Source of the DNA: Thiothrix sp. | GTDB lineage: Bacteria > Pseudomonadota > Gammaproteobacteria > Thiotrichales > Thiotrichaceae | DNA: 64,000 nucleotides | Assembly: GCA_020442915.1 (NCBI GenBank) | Contig: JAGRJD010000034.1 | Span: 1-64,000, forward strand | Direction: 5' to 3' | In this document: positions 35,064 through 46,104 of the stretch, piece after piece | How the letters are laid out: every line of letters begins with the position of its first letter | How positions within the stretch are numbered: the stretch's first letter is position 1 | Position numbers and translations under genes: made by a program | Notes under the pieces: model-generated | Told to the model about the DNA's origin: nothing | Database searches by the model: none | Seen by the model: the letters and a program-made list of their open reading frames with translations, nothing else

Positions 35064-36218
35064 ATGCCCCCTGTTTTCGACGTATTCCGGCGCTTTCTCT
35101 GGCTGGGCTGTCTCAGCTTCGGCGGTCCGGCAGCCCATATCGGTTATTTCCGCCAGACTTTTGTCCAGCAGCTGCAGTGGCTGGATGAGCGCTCCTATGC
35201 CAATCTGGTGGCGCTCAGCCAGTTTCTGCCCGGCCCCGGCTCCAGCCAGGTCGGCTTCGCCCTCGGCCTGCGGCGTGCCGGCCTTGCTGGCGGGCTGGCG
35301 GCATTTGCGGGTTTCACCCTGCCGTCCTTTGTGCTGATGCTGATACTGGCCAGTGTCGGCGCCAGCGCCCTGAATACCGGCATGACGGGGGTGATTGCCG
35401 GGCTCAAGCTGCTGGCAGTGGTGGTGGTGGCGGATGCCGTGGTCAGCATGTACCGGAGTTTCTGCCGCGACGGCCTGACGCTGGGCATCATGCTGCTGAC
35501 GGCCATGACGCTGTGGCTGCTGCCGGGGCTGTGGACCCAGCTGGGGGTGCTGCTGGCTGCAGCGCTGGCGGGGATGTCAGTGCGGGGCAGGGCACCGGAT
35601 GCCGTGCGTACGGCAGCAGTTCCGATGCCCGTGCGTGACTGGCGCTGGCCGCTGGGGCTGTTCCTGCTGCTGTTTGCCCTGACCCTGGTGCCGGGTCCCG
35701 ACTGGAGCAGGCTGTTTGCCGCTTTTTTTCAGGCCGGCAGTCTGGTCTTCGGCGGCGGGCATGTGGTGCTGCCGCTGCTGGAGCAGCTGCTGGGGGACCA
35801 GCTCAGTACCGACCGCTTCCTGACCGGTTATGCTGCTGCCCAGGCAGTGCCGGGGCCGATGTTCACACTGGCGACCTTTCTCGGGGCCGAGCTGGCTCCC
35901 GATCATGCCTTTGTGGGGGCGTTGGTGGCCACGCTGGGTATTTTCCTGCCGGGTTTTCTGCTGGTACTGGCGCTGCAGGGACGCTGGGAGAGGCTGGCTG
36001 CCCGCCCGCAGGTCGCCGGTGCCGTGGCGGGGATCAATGCCGCAGTGGTAGGGCTGCTGCTGGCGGCCCTGTATGTACCGGTATTCCGCAGTGCGGTCAC
36101 GGAACCCTTGCACATGGCGCTGGTGCTGGGGGGCTATGTGCTGCTGACCCGGCTCGGGGTACCGGTGGTGGCGCTGGTGTCGGGGTTTGCCGTGACGGGG
36201 TGGCTGGTACTGGCCTGA
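35064..36218 (+). CDS. chrA: Chromate transporter ChrA, two-domain form
   Basis: The 384-residue membrane protein contains two homologous halves. The first has SFGGPAAHIGYF near residues 18-29, the second VFGGGHVVLPLLEQ near 235-248, as in long-chain CHR transporters. The family exports chromate at the expense of the proton gradient; many members are uncharacterised. I choose ATG 35064 because AGGA at 35053-35056 lies seven bases before it; an upstream ATG at 35040 lacks a ribosome site. The gene stands alone between two minus-strand operons. Confidence 0.9.
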   Translation: MPPVFDVFRRFLWLGCLSFGGPAAHIGYFRQTFVQQLQWLDERSYANLVALSQFLPGPGSSQVGFALGLRRAGLAGGLAAFAGFTLPSFVLMLILASVGASALNTGMTGVIAGLKLLAVVVVADAVVSMYRSFCRDGLTLGIMLLTAMTLWLLPGLWTQLGVLLAAALAGMSVRGRAPDAVRTAAVPMPVRDWRWPLGLFLLLFALTLVPGPDWSRLFAAFFQAGSLVFGGGHVVLPLLEQLLGDQLSTDRFLTGYAAAQAVPGPMFTLATFLGAELAPDHAFVGALVATLGIFLPGFLLVLALQGRWERLAARPQVAGAVAGINAAVVGLLLAALYVPVFRSAVTEPLHMALVLGGYVLLTRLGVPVVALVSGFAVTGWLVLA

Positions 36219-36250
36219 CACAGCCTTTCCCTGCCGGCGACGGGCGTTTT

Positions 36251-37384
36251 TTATCCCGCCAGCAGGTGATTGTCCCAGATGCTGTCGGTGAACCGGTACT
36301 GCAGGCTGGCTTTCACACCTTCAGGCGTCGCCTGCAGGGCATGGATGCTGCCGTCGGCACAGGACACCAGAAAAGCTTCCGGATGGGGGAGAAAGGCAAT
36401 GCCGCCGGGTTCCGGCAGGGACATGGCCTGCAGGAAGCGCTGTTCCCGCACGCTCCAGAATGTAACCTGTCCCCCGCGCGGAGTGGTGACGGCCAGAATG
36501 GCTGCCCGCTCATTGTAAGCCAGATCGGCCATATAGCCCCGGAGCGGCACGATGGCTTCCGGGCCGATGGCCAGCAGGGTCAGATCGCCGCCACCGGCCT
36601 GCCATGCCACCAGTGAAGCCGGCTGGCTGCGATGCAGGTTGCCTTCGTATTGCAGTGCCACGCCGACCTCACCCCTGTCGGTGACGGTCAGGTGACGGAT
36701 ACTGAGCTGGTGATCCGGCAGGCGGTATTCGTCGATTTTCTGGCCGCTGGCCATATCCAGATAGACCAGGGACGGCTGCATGGTATCAAGGTTGAGCTTG
36801 CGGCGGCCAAAATCCGGGTGTTGCTCGATACCGCCGTTGGCGACCACCAGCGTCTTGCCATCCGGCATCAGCTTCAGGTCATGCGGGTCGAGGCCATGCG
36901 TTGCGTATTCACCCAGATGCTCAAAAGTACGGCTGTCGCGGATGCCCAGTACCCCGCGTTTCTCGTCATAGGCGTTTTCGGTGGTGAACAGCACCCCGCC
37001 ATCGGCAGACAGGCAGCCATGCCCATCAAAATGCCGTCCGGCAGTGGCCTGCAGCAGGGTCAGGTGATCATCCACTCCGGTACCGGTTGGGGCGGGAAGG
37101 TTCACGATGGCGGAGGTAAAGGCCGGACGGCGCCCGATCATCAGCACCCTGCCATCCGGGAGCAGCGTCAGGGCATGCCCGCGCATGGGGGTGGCCTGGC
37201 TGCAGCGTATGCCGGTCTGCAGCTCCAGTCGGGTCAGAAAGTGTCCACCGTCCAGGTGATCACTGGCGGAAAAGAGTGTGGATGCCAGGCCTGCCTGTGT
37301 GCGTGGCATGCCGGTACCGAACGCTGCACCCAGAAGGCCGGTACCGGCAAGCTGCAGCAGCCGGCGGCGTTTGAGGTCATGCAT
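36251..37384 (-). CDS. DUF1513 family protein with twin-arginine signal
   Basis: The 377-residue protein starts at ATG 37384, four bases after the upstream imelysin stop. It begins HDLKRRRLLQLAGTGLLGAAFG, a likely Tat signal. The rest is a repetitive beta-strand protein consistent with a seven-bladed beta-propeller (repeating LLPDGRVLMIG, LMPDGKTLVV patterns), matching DUF1513. It is the last gene of the iron-regulated imelysin operon, where DUF1513 proteins commonly occur. The function is unknown; a periplasmic location and a role in iron acquisition are inferred from context. Confidence 0.85.
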   Translation of the reverse strand: MHDLKRRRLLQLAGTGLLGAAFGTGMPRTQAGLASTLFSASDHLDGGHFLTRLELQTGIRCSQATPMRGHALTLLPDGRVLMIGRRPAFTSAIVNLPAPTGTGVDDHLTLLQATAGRHFDGHGCLSADGGVLFTTENAYDEKRGVLGIRDSRTFEHLGEYATHGLDPHDLKLMPDGKTLVVANGGIEQHPDFGRRKLNLDTMQPSLVYLDMASGQKIDEYRLPDHQLSIRHLTVTDRGEVGVALQYEGNLHRSQPASLVAWQAGGGDLTLLAIGPEAIVPLRGYMADLAYNERAAILAVTTPRGGQVTFWSVREQRFLQAMSLPEPGGIAFLPHPEAFLVSCADGSIHALQATPEGVKASLQYRFTDSIWDNHLLAG

Positions 37385-37388
37385 GGTT

Positions 37389-38536
37389 TCAGTCACCGTC
37401 ATTGTCATTGAAGCCGAGGTTGACACCGATCAGGGGCGCCAGATGAATGCCGAGTATCAGCTGGATACTGCGGGCACGTTGCAGGTAAGGCGCCAGCGCC
37501 GCCGTGTCATCGGCCCGGATCAGCTCGAAGGCACTCTGCTGCGGTACTGGCAGCCGGCGGAAAAATGCCACCTGATTGCGCAGGGCGGCAATGAACTGCC
37601 GGACGTCATCCGTCGGATGCAATGCCAGCAGGCAGGCATGGATGCCTCCCTGATCCAGCAGGTGCTGGATGCCCGCCATGGCTGCCTGGATCACTGCCAG
37701 TGACTGGCCGCTGCGCCAGTTGTCAAGCTGGTAAGGCTTGTGGCCGTTGAGTGCTTTACCCAGCCGGCTGCCGGAAACCTTTTCGATACTCTGGTAAAAT
37801 TTGTTGACCAGCATTTCCAGTGCCTCCTGTTCGGAGATGAAAAAACCGGCTCCGGCCTGTTCCCAGTCCTTCCGGATACGGGAGGCATATTCCGGCAGCA
37901 GGCGCGAGGCCGCCACCAGATAATGACAGCCCTGCGAATTTGCCGGGGCGAACAGGTTTTGTTGCTCCGGATCAAACAGCAGGTATTCCAGTGTGGCCAG
38001 CCCCTGAGCACCGACACCGGCTGCCGCCACCGTTGCGGGTGTAAGCGGATCAGCCTGCCTCAGCAGACGCTTGATGATCTGTTTTTTGGGCGGGCTGAAC
38101 CAGAGGTGAAAATCCCGTTCCTCCGCAATGGCCGGGCCGAACAGCAGCCCGTCGGTAGCGGCCCAGGCCTGCATGGCCGAGCGCCAGGCATGACGCACGG
38201 CCTCAAGCCCTGCGGCATCCGGCTGGTGGCAGAAGGTTTCAGCCTGTTGCTGCAGTTCACGGGTTGCCGTTTCCAGTGTACGGTACAGTGGCAATATGCC
38301 CTGTTGCACCAGCTGCTGCAGGAACGGACGGGGTCTGGCTGCCATCACTCCGGCTGTCGGGTCGGCGATGGGGCTGTCCTGTGTCGCCTCGGTTGCCATC
38401 GCCCTGTCAGGAGCGGGGGGACTGTCTGCTGTCAGGGGCGGTGACAGGCCCGGCTGTAACAGCAGCACCAGCAGCAATGCCGGCCATACAGAGCGGGGAG
38501 CGGGGGGCCGGGAACCTGCCGGTGGGGATGACTGTT

Positions 38537-38540
<4 letters not shown>
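37389..38540 (-). CDS. Imelysin family protein (second copy)
   Basis: The 383-residue protein has a signal peptide (hydrophobic stretch about 19-33) and an imelysin peptidase-like domain (about 70-380). The usual GxHxxE motif is changed to GLATLE here (histidine lost), while the paralogue at 39962 keeps it. Imelysin proteins are periplasmic or outer-membrane, iron-regulated and related to EfeO. They are thought to bind a metal or metal complex; protease activity is doubtful. Its start overlaps the di-haem gene stop by four bases. Confidence 0.86.
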
Positions 38541-39952
<1,412 letters not shown>

Positions 39953-39961
39953 GACAGCCTC

Positions 39962-41197
39962 TCAGTTGCTGAAAGTAGTACTGGTTTCTGCATTGAGCTG
40001 TCCGATCCCCAGGGCAGTGGCCGCGGCTTCAAGGGCGATGGTCTGTGCACGCAGGGCATTGATGGCGGTGCGGATGCGCTGGTTGCCGGCAGCATTCTCC
40101 GGCACTATCTGCTGGTCAAAGGCTTCACCCTGCCCGGCAGCATCGACAATGGCCTGGGCGGCATTCCGGCTGGCATCCAGCCGCTCCATCAGCGTACCTG
40201 CCAGTGCGGCATCCTGCTGTTCCAGCAGTCGGGCCAGACTCGGACCTTCCAGGCTGCTGCCGTCATTGCGCACATAGCTGCCGGTGTAGATGTTGCGAAT
40301 GCCCCTGATATTGGTGTCGATGTCATTATGGGTGTTGTCACTGAAGCAGGAATGCTCGTCTTCCTGCGAGTGGGCCAGCAGGGCTACGTTCATGCGTTCA
40401 CCGGCCAGTTCACCGAGACTCAGGCTGCCCATCCCGAACAGCATGCGGCGCAGGGCTTCCCGGGGTTCCAGGGCCAGAAACTGCTGGCGGTAGTTGCCTT
40501 TGCTCTCGGCAGACCAGTCCGCCGCCATGTGTGCCAGGTCACTGACCAGCAGCCCGGTTGCCACCTTGAGGTAGCGGGCCCGGCGCTCGCAGTTGCCGTG
40601 GGTACACGCCGCACCGCCGGCAAAGTCGGTATGCGGACGGCTACCGCTCTGTTGCGGGGTCTGGTTCAGGTCCTGACCCCAGAGCAGGAATTCCACGGCG
40701 TGATAGCCGGTGCCGACATTGGCTTCCGAGCCGCCTTTTTCCTGCAGCGAGCGCAGCAGGGCAGGGGTGATGGCTTCCGTGCCGGCAATCACGTTGGCGC
40801 TGGCAAATGCATTGCCATCCTCGTGCTCATAGCTGTCCTGCTCTACATAGTCAATCAGGCCCTCATCCAGGGGCCAGGCATTGACCTGACCTTCCCAGTC
40901 GTCCACGTTCGGGTTGCCAAAGCGGAAGGCTTCGGTCTGGCCATAGGCCTGTCGGGCTGTGAGCCAGGCGTCTTTGGCGGCCTGATGGGTTTGCGGGGTC
41001 GGATCGGTGATCAGGGCGTTGACCTTTGCCTGTAGCTGGCGGGCCGTATCGAGGCTGTCCCTGAAGCTGGCATGGGCAAGGTCGGCGTAATGGATGATAA
41101 CGGCTCCGGTATCCGTGTCCGGTCCGGCTGCCGGCAGAGCCGGAGTGAAGAGCAGGGCGGTCATGAGTAGAAGCGGCTGGCTGAAAGTTTTTGACAT
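39962..41197 (-). CDS. Imelysin family iron-regulated protein (canonical motif)
   Basis: The 411-residue protein has a signal peptide ending near residue 24 and the intact imelysin signature GYHAVEFLLWG near residues 160-170. It resembles the iron-regulated IrpA group, which is exported and induced by iron starvation. It lies 43 bases downstream of hemP under a Fur-type promoter. The ligand is probably iron or an iron complex, but this is not shown by the sequence. Confidence 0.9.
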   Translation of the reverse strand: MSKTFSQPLLLMTALLFTPALPAAGPDTDTGAVIIHYADLAHASFRDSLDTARQLQAKVNALITDPTPQTHQAAKDAWLTARQAYGQTEAFRFGNPNVDDWEGQVNAWPLDEGLIDYVEQDSYEHEDGNAFASANVIAGTEAITPALLRSLQEKGGSEANVGTGYHAVEFLLWGQDLNQTPQQSGSRPHTDFAGGAACTHGNCERRARYLKVATGLLVSDLAHMAADWSAESKGNYRQQFLALEPREALRRMLFGMGSLSLGELAGERMNVALLAHSQEDEHSCFSDNTHNDIDTNIRGIRNIYTGSYVRNDGSSLEGPSLARLLEQQDAALAGTLMERLDASRNAAQAIVDAAGQGEAFDQQIVPENAAGNQRIRTAINALRAQTIALEAAATALGIGQLNAETSTTFSN

Positions 41198-41240
41198 GCA
41201 GTGTGGTTTCCTGTCGGTTAGGTTGGGCGGTGGGCCGGGT

Positions 41241-41432
41241 TCAGGGCCGGGCTTTGTCCGGCGTGGCAGTTGCAGCGTCGCTGTCAGGGGGGGCAGCGGT
41301 GAGAATCAGCCGGCCCCGGCGGGTGATGCTGAGCTGGTACGGGCGTTCACCATGCCGGAGCAGAATCCGGCGCTGGCCGCACATCAGGGTCTTGAGATCA
41401 ATCCAGGGTATTTTCGGATCACGGCAGCACAT
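41241..41432 (-). CDS. hemP: Hemin uptake protein HemP
   Basis: The short 63-residue protein contains the HemP pattern LMCGQRRILLRHGERPYQL followed by RGRLIL. I choose ATG 41432, which has AGGGA just upstream. A longer open frame to 41618 would put the Fur box and promoter inside the coding region. HemP is a small conserved protein needed for haem-uptake regulation in several proteobacteria. Here it heads the imelysin operon rather than a haem transport operon, which is unusual enough to note. Confidence 0.85.
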   Translation of the reverse strand: MCCRDPKIPWIDLKTLMCGQRRILLRHGERPYQLSITRRGRLILTAAPPDSDAATATPDKARP

Positions 41433-41540
41433 GGTTTCCCTGTCCTTGGCGTCGGGTTGAAGGTGTGCAGGCGGGGCCTGCAGGGTGATGACGCTGGCTG
41501 ACCGGATAGAGGAGTGAAACCGGCTGGCTTGCGACCGGCT

Positions 41541-41572
41541 GTTAATGATAATCGTTTTTGTTCTCATTGCAA
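41541..41572 (-). promoter_or_regulatory. Fur box overlapping the hemP operon promoter
   Basis: The segment 41541-41559 matches 15 of 19 positions of the classical Fur consensus (core AATGATAATC). On the minus strand a -35 TTGCAA (41567-41572) and a -10 TATCAT (41545-41550) are 16 bases apart, so a Fur dimer would cover the promoter. The predicted leader to the hemP start is about 105 bases. Iron-replete repression of the whole hemP-imelysin-dihaem-imelysin-DUF1513 unit is expected. Confidence 0.85.
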
Positions 41573-41720
41573 GCAGTTTGCTGCCCGGACGGGTGGGCAA
41601 GGACCCTGTCTTCCCCACAGTTTGTGGTACCGGGCACCCGAATCGTCCGGTATGGCTTGAGTCCCTGCATTTTTTGTGCTATGCAGCATTTATTGAAATC
41701 AGCAATCACTGGAGACAAGC

Positions 41721-42089
41721 ATGGCACGCAAGACACTGCCGACCCTGATGACCGAAACCGCCGTTGCAGCCCCGCAGGTGGTGGCTCACCGCCTGATGCG
41801 CATGACACTGGCCGGTTTCACCCCTTCCACCCGTGACCAGAAGGAGTTCTACCGCATGGGAGCCGAGAAAGTGCAGGCTTTTCAGGAATCCTGGCTGGCA
41901 ATGGGCATGCAGTTGATGCAGGCCAACCAGCAGCTGATGCTGTCCATGCTGTTTCCGTTTGCCGGCAGCCGGCGCTATGCAGGCAGGAAGGGCGCGGAGC
42001 GTCTGGCAACCGATGTTCTCACCAGCGGCATGAAGCCCGTTCACAAACGGGCAGTCGCCAATGTCAGGCGGCTGGGACGCACGCGCTGA
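41721..42089 (+). CDS. Phasin-like polyhydroxyalkanoate granule protein
   Basis: This 122-residue protein has no signal peptide. Its helical segment (PQVVAHRLMRMTLAG, then RMGAEKVQAFQESWLAMGMQ) and length resemble the short gammaproteobacterial granule-associated phasins. Such proteins coat polyester granules in the cytoplasm. No polyester synthase gene is nearby, so the assignment rests on family similarity alone. The gene has its own upstream region, shared divergently with hemP. Confidence 0.65.
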   Translation: MARKTLPTLMTETAVAAPQVVAHRLMRMTLAGFTPSTRDQKEFYRMGAEKVQAFQESWLAMGMQLMQANQQLMLSMLFPFAGSRRYAGRKGAERLATDVLTSGMKPVHKRAVANVRRLGRTR

Positions 42090-42107
42090 AACCGGCCGGG
42101 CGGGTGA

Positions 42108-42136
42108 CGGGAGGACGGCTCGGGTCGGACCTCCCG
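42108..42136. terminator. Hairpin between convergent phasin-like and wbpP genes
   Basis: CGGGAGG (42108-42114) and CCTCCCG (42130-42136) form a perfect seven-pair stem with a 15-base loop in the 58-base gap between convergent genes. There is no T-run, so a role in termination is suggested only by its position. Confidence 0.4.
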
Positions 42137-42147
42137 CCGGAGCGGGC

Positions 42148-43173
42148 TCAGGCGTGGCTCACATACCAGTCCATGGCAGCCTTGAGACCGGCGTCAATCC
42201 GGTATTGTGGCGCATAGCCCAGCAGGCGGACGGCTTTGCCGATGTCGGCCTGGGAATGGCGCACGTCGCCGGGCCGGAAGTCACGGTATACCGGTCTGGC
42301 CTCGGTGAGGTGCGGAAACCGTTGTGCCAGTTCCGTGCGCAGGGCGGTGTAGACCTGATTCAGGGTGGTACGGTCGCCGACCGCGATGTTGTAGACCTGG
42401 TTCACGGCTTCCGGGTTGTCGCTGCAGGCCGCGAGCAGGTTGGCCTGTACCGCGTTGTCGATGTAGCAGAAGTCGCGGCTGGTTTCGCCGTCACCGTTGA
42501 TGAACACGGTTTCATTGCGGATCATGGCTGCAATCCAGCGCGGGATCACGGCGGCATAGGCCCCGTCCGGGTCCTGGCGCTGCCCGAAGATATTGAAATA
42601 ACGCAGTCCGATGGGCTCCATGCCGTAGGTGCGGGCAAACACGTCGGCATACAGTTCATTCACATACTTGGTCACGGCATAGGGTGACAGCGGTCTGCCG
42701 ATGCGCTCCTCCACCTTGGGCAGGGCCGGATGGTCGCCATAGGTGGAGCTGGAAGCGGCATACACGAAGCGTTTGACCCCGGCATCCCGTGCTGCCACCA
42801 GCAGGTTCAGAAAGCCGTCAATATTGGTGCTGTTGGTGGCAACCGGATTGTCGATGGAGCGCGGTACACTGCCCAGGGCGGCCTGATGCAGCACCCGTTC
42901 CACACCTTCACAGGCCTGCCTGCAGGTTTCCGGTTCCCGGATGTCACCCGGCAGGAAGCGGAACCGGCGCCATTGTGCCGCGCTGACCCGCTGCTGGACC
43001 TGATCCAGGTTGTGCTGGTGCCCGGTGGCGAAGTTGTCGAGCCCCACCACCTGCTGGTTGTGATTCAGCAGGGTTTCCAGCAGGTTGCTGCCGATGAAGC
43101 CGGCCACGCCCGTGACCAGCCAGGTTTGCGGCTGCTGTTCCAGACGGGCCAGCAGTTGCCGGTAAGCATGCAT
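42148..43173 (-). CDS. wbpP: UDP-N-acetylglucosamine 4-epimerase, WbpP/TviC type
   Basis: The 341-residue protein has exactly the length of WbpP. It is an extended SDR with the NAD motif [10 protein letters not shown] (21-30), SSSTYGD, and catalytic Tyr/Lys in YAVTK. The start at ATG 43173 follows AAGGAAG; the frame is open 25 codons further upstream without similarity. It interconverts UDP-GlcNAc/UDP-GalNAc or their uronic acids. It lies 25 bases after the dehydrogenase gene, and both face away from the rest of the polysaccharide locus. The WbpO/WbpP pair makes UDP-GalNAcA in Pseudomonas O6 and Vi antigen synthesis. Confidence 0.88.
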   Translation of the reverse strand: MHAYRQLLARLEQQPQTWLVTGVAGFIGSNLLETLLNHNQQVVGLDNFATGHQHNLDQVQQRVSAAQWRRFRFLPGDIREPETCRQACEGVERVLHQAALGSVPRSIDNPVATNSTNIDGFLNLLVAARDAGVKRFVYAASSSTYGDHPALPKVEERIGRPLSPYAVTKYVNELYADVFARTYGMEPIGLRYFNIFGQRQDPDGAYAAVIPRWIAAMIRNETVFINGDGETSRDFCYIDNAVQANLLAACSDNPEAVNQVYNIAVGDRTTLNQVYTALRTELAQRFPHLTEARPVYRDFRPGDVRHSQADIGKAVRLLGYAPQYRIDAGLKAAMDWYVSHA

Positions 43174-43198
43174 GTTTTTGCTTCCTTCTGTTTTTTGC

Positions 43199-44479
43199 TC
43201 AAAGACGCAGGTCCGATGCTTCGGGGCCGAACAGGTACTTGAGATCATAAAGCACGTGTCCGGGTTTGCCGTAGCTGCGGATCATGTCGACCCCGAGAGC
43301 GGCAAACTCGCGATGTGCGACCGCCAGCAGGATGGCATCATACTGGCCGGCCCTGGGTTCTGCGATCGGGGTGATGCCGTATTCGTGCTCGGCCTCGGCA
43401 GGGGAGACCCAGGGGTCATAAACATCGGTCCGGATATGGTATTCATTCAGCTCCCGGATGACATCCACCACCCGGGTATTGCGCAGGTCCGGGCAGTTTT
43501 CCTTGAAGGTCATGCCCATGACCAGAATGCGTGCGCCTTCCACTTCGAGGCGGCGCTTGACCATGGCCTTGATCAGCTGGGCGGCCACATAGGCTCCCAT
43601 GCTGTCATTGATGCGCCGCCCGGCCAGAATCACTTCCGGATGATAACCGATGGCCTGGGCCTTGTGGGTCAGGTAGTAGGGGTCGACCCCGATGCAGTGC
43701 CCGCCCACCAGGCCGGGGCGGAAGGGCAGGAAATTCCACTTGGTGCCCGCCGCCTGCAGCACGGCTTCGGTATCAATGCCCATGCGGTTGAAAATGATGG
43801 CCAGTTCATTGATCAGGGCGATATTGAGGTCGCGCTGGGTGTTTTCGATCACCTTGGCGGCTTCTGCGACCCGGATGCTCGGGGCCTTGTGGGTACCGGC
43901 GGTGATGATGGTGCGGTAAAGCCGGTCCACAAATTCAGCCACTTCAGGGGTGGAGCCGGAAGTCACCTTGCGGATGGTGGGCAGGCGGTGTTCCTTGTCA
44001 CCCGGATTGATGCGTTCGGGGGAGTAGCCGGCAAAGAAATCCTGGTTGTACCTGAGGCCGGACAGGCGCTCAATCACCGGGATGCACGCTTCCTCGGTGG
44101 CACCGGGATAGACCGTGGATTCATAAATCACGATGTCCCCCCGGCTGATGACCCTGGCCACCGATTCGCTGGCGCGGATCATCGGCCCCAGATCGGGCTG
44201 TTTGTGGGCATCGATCGGGGTGGGCGTGGTGATGATATAGACATTGGCGGCACGGATGGCCTCGATATCCGTGGTATAGCTCAGGTGTATGGCCTGGGCC
44301 AGTTCGGCAGCGGGTACCTCCAGCGTGTGGTCCTGACCCTGCTGCAGTTCCCGGATGCGTTCATGGTTGATGTCCAGGCCCGTGACCCGCAGGTGTTTTC
44401 CGAACTCGACGGCCAGTGGCAGTCCGACATAACCCAGACCGATGACCGCAATATGGCTGTTTTCCGGCGTAAATTTCAT
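43199..44479 (-). CDS. wbpO: UDP-N-acetylhexosamine 6-dehydrogenase, WbpO/TviB type
   Basis: The 426-residue UDP-sugar dehydrogenase has the NAD motif [15 protein letters not shown] near 13-27 and the catalytic cysteine in [13 protein letters not shown]. The start at ATG 44479 gives the canonical N-terminus; the frame is open 54 codons upstream through non-coding-looking DNA. The length and motif set fit WbpO/TviB (UDP-GlcNAc or UDP-GalNAc to the uronic acid). It should supply an aminouronic acid to the polysaccharide made by the adjacent plus-strand operon. Confidence 0.88.
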   Translation of the reverse strand: MKFTPENSHIAVIGLGYVGLPLAVEFGKHLRVTGLDINHERIRELQQGQDHTLEVPAAELAQAIHLSYTTDIEAIRAANVYIITTPTPIDAHKQPDLGPMIRASESVARVISRGDIVIYESTVYPGATEEACIPVIERLSGLRYNQDFFAGYSPERINPGDKEHRLPTIRKVTSGSTPEVAEFVDRLYRTIITAGTHKAPSIRVAEAAKVIENTQRDLNIALINELAIIFNRMGIDTEAVLQAAGTKWNFLPFRPGLVGGHCIGVDPYYLTHKAQAIGYHPEVILAGRRINDSMGAYVAAQLIKAMVKRRLEVEGARILVMGMTFKENCPDLRNTRVVDVIRELNEYHIRTDVYDPWVSPAEAEHEYGITPIAEPRAGQYDAILLAVAHREFAALGVDMIRSYGKPGHVLYDLKYLFGPEASDLRL

Positions 44480-44572
44480 CTCAGTTACCCAATAATAATT
44501 ATTTATCAAAAGTTGGGGGGCAATGCTGTGTGTGCATGCGTCATGAAAACTGTATTGAAATTTAATGAGGCG

Positions 44573-44612
44573 GCATCCGGATATGCAAAACTGTCCGACA
44601 GGATGCATTTTT
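44573..44612 (+). terminator. Terminator-like hairpin in the wzy operon leader (distal)
   Basis: GCATCC (44573-44578) pairs exactly with GGATGC (44601-44606), followed by A and five T. An inner CTGTC/GACAG dyad strengthens the structure. It lies 270 bases before wzy, so it would act only on a transcript starting close to the wbpO side. Confidence 0.4.
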
Positions 44613-44780
44613 CCGGTAACAGGGCGAGTTGGGCGGACCAAAGGTTAAAAAGACCCGGATACCTGTTGTAACAAGGGTAAGAACAGGTGCCACTGGTCGC
44701 CTGTTTTCTGCCCGCCGATCACGGGCTGAAGCCGCAGGAGGGGCACGGGGCCGGGAAGGAAAACCGGCTGTAACCGTTAC

Positions 44781-44803
44781 ACCCTGTTTTTTGCAGGGTT
44801 TCT
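44781..44803 (+). terminator. Terminator-like hairpin in the wzy operon leader (proximal)
   Basis: ACCCTG (44781-44786) and CAGGGT (44794-44799) form a perfect six-pair stem with a seven-base T-rich loop, then TTTCTTC follows. It is 50 bases upstream of the wzy start, a place where an attenuator or antitermination target would control the operon. Confidence 0.45.
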
Positions 44804-44853
44804 TCAATAAAATTTATCTAAAATAAAACCAATAAATTAAAGCCCCACTTATC

Positions 44854-46104
44854 ATGATCCTGTTTTTATGCATCCTGAGCATCCTGCTGGTGACACTGAT
44901 CGTTATCCACCAGAAGCTGCTCTGCCCGGAAGAGGTCAAAGTCACTTCCCTGGTGGCCATCATCTATTTTTTCATGTCGGTCGGTCCGTCCATTGCCTAC
45001 CTGCTCGGAGACCGGATCTATTTCGGCATCCGGGTCGACAAGATGGATGAGGCGCTGCTGGTCTCCGTACTCGGCCTGACGGCCCTGTTCATGGCCAATG
45101 TGACCTACCTCGGCTTCAGGGGCAGGGCACGCCCGGTGTCCTATCGTTTTGTTCCCAGTGACAGCGTGATCCGGATTACGGCTGCGGTGCTGCTGGGGAC
45201 TTCCCTGATCATGTCCGCGCTCATGCTCATGAACCTGCACAAGTTCAACCTGGACAAGGTGACCAAGGTCCAGAGCGTGGCTTTCATTCATTACAAGCTG
45301 ATCCTGCTGTGGATGGCGGCCTTTGCCGTCTATTTTGCCAATAAATGGGAACTTGACCGGGTACTGCTGACCAGTTTCGGCCTGTTCACGGCTTATTGCC
45401 TGCTGTTTTCCGAGCGTGACTTCGTGTTCATCCTGCTGGCCATGCTGTTTGTGCACCTGAAAGGCCGCATCCTGAATCCGCGCCTGTTCCTGTTTGGTGT
45501 GCCGGGTGCCATGGCACTGACCCGGCTCACGGCCGGACGTGGGGAAATTTTTGAAGGCAGTACCGTCAGTGCCTTTTTCAACCAGGGCTCCAACCTGTTC
45601 GTCAACAGTTTTGTCATCGAGCTGGTCGAGGACAAGGGCTATCCGCTGCAGTGGGGGCAGACCTACCTGTCCTCGCTGCTGGACAGTATCTCTTTCGGAC
45701 GGCTGCGTCTGGATGCACCGCTGGCCGAGTGGCTGGTGGGTGAATACACCGGCAACCCGGATGCCGCAGCCGGGTACGGTTTTTCCCTGGAGGCGGAAGC
45801 CTTCCTGAATTTCGGCTATCCGGGAGTACTCATGCTGTATTTCCTGCTCGGTCTGCTGATGGTGCATGCCAGCCAGAAGGCCATGAGCGGCGATTATCTG
45901 GCCCGTCTGCACGTGATGTGGGCCCTGATCTTCATGATCTACGGCCTGCGCGGTGAATCCCTGAACATCCTGAAACCCTATATCTATTGCTGGGTCATCA
46001 TTCTGCTGGCCCGGATTCTGGCTCCCATGTTCAAAAAGCCGCAGCCGGTGGTCGAGATGTTCCGGCCCTATCAGCCCCCGCTGTCCCGGAGGCTGCAGCC
46101 ATGA
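44854..46104 (+). CDS. wzy: Polysaccharide repeat-unit polymerase, Wzy-like
   Basis: The 416-residue membrane protein has about ten hydrophobic segments and a large loop with GRGEIFEGS, then NSFVIELVEDKGYPLQWGQTY. This arrangement is typical of oligosaccharide repeat-unit polymerases. It should join undecaprenyl-linked repeat units in the periplasm. There is no good ribosome site before ATG 44854. The stop overlaps the next start (ATGA, 46101-46104). It is the first gene of the plus-strand operon of the large polysaccharide locus. Confidence 0.8.
   Translation: MILFLCILSILLVTLIVIHQKLLCPEEVKVTSLVAIIYFFMSVGPSIAYLLGDRIYFGIRVDKMDEALLVSVLGLTALFMANVTYLGFRGRARPVSYRFVPSDSVIRITAAVLLGTSLIMSALMLMNLHKFNLDKVTKVQSVAFIHYKLILLWMAAFAVYFANKWELDRVLLTSFGLFTAYCLLFSERDFVFILLAMLFVHLKGRILNPRLFLFGVPGAMALTRLTAGRGEIFEGSTVSAFFNQGSNLFVNSFVIELVEDKGYPLQWGQTYLSSLLDSISFGRLRLDAPLAEWLVGEYTGNPDAAAGYGFSLEAEAFLNFGYPGVLMLYFLLGLLMVHASQKAMSGDYLARLHVMWALIFMIYGLRGESLNILKPYIYCWVIILLARILAPMFKKPQPVVEMFRPYQPPLSRRLQP

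Larger units (their letters stand above)
44480..44853. other. 374-base divergent control region of the polysaccharide locus with two terminator-like hairpins
   Basis: No gene is seen. The part next to wbpO (44490-44512) and the part before wzy (44803-44850) are AT-rich and could hold promoters. Two hairpins with T-runs read on the plus strand (separate entries) precede the 15-kb operon starting at wzy. I looked for an ops/JUMPstart element. Only GGCGGCAT at 44571-44578 resembles it, and the match is too short to claim. Confidence 0.5.

Noticed and set aside
44571-44578. Possible ops/JUMPstart element before wzy
   Set aside because: GGCGGCAT matches only the first part of GGCGGTAG, and the rest of the element is missing.
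43172-44671. 499-codon frame antisense to the UDP-sugar dehydrogenase gene
   Set aside because: Shadow frame; the dehydrogenase on the minus strand has intact NAD and catalytic cysteine motifs.
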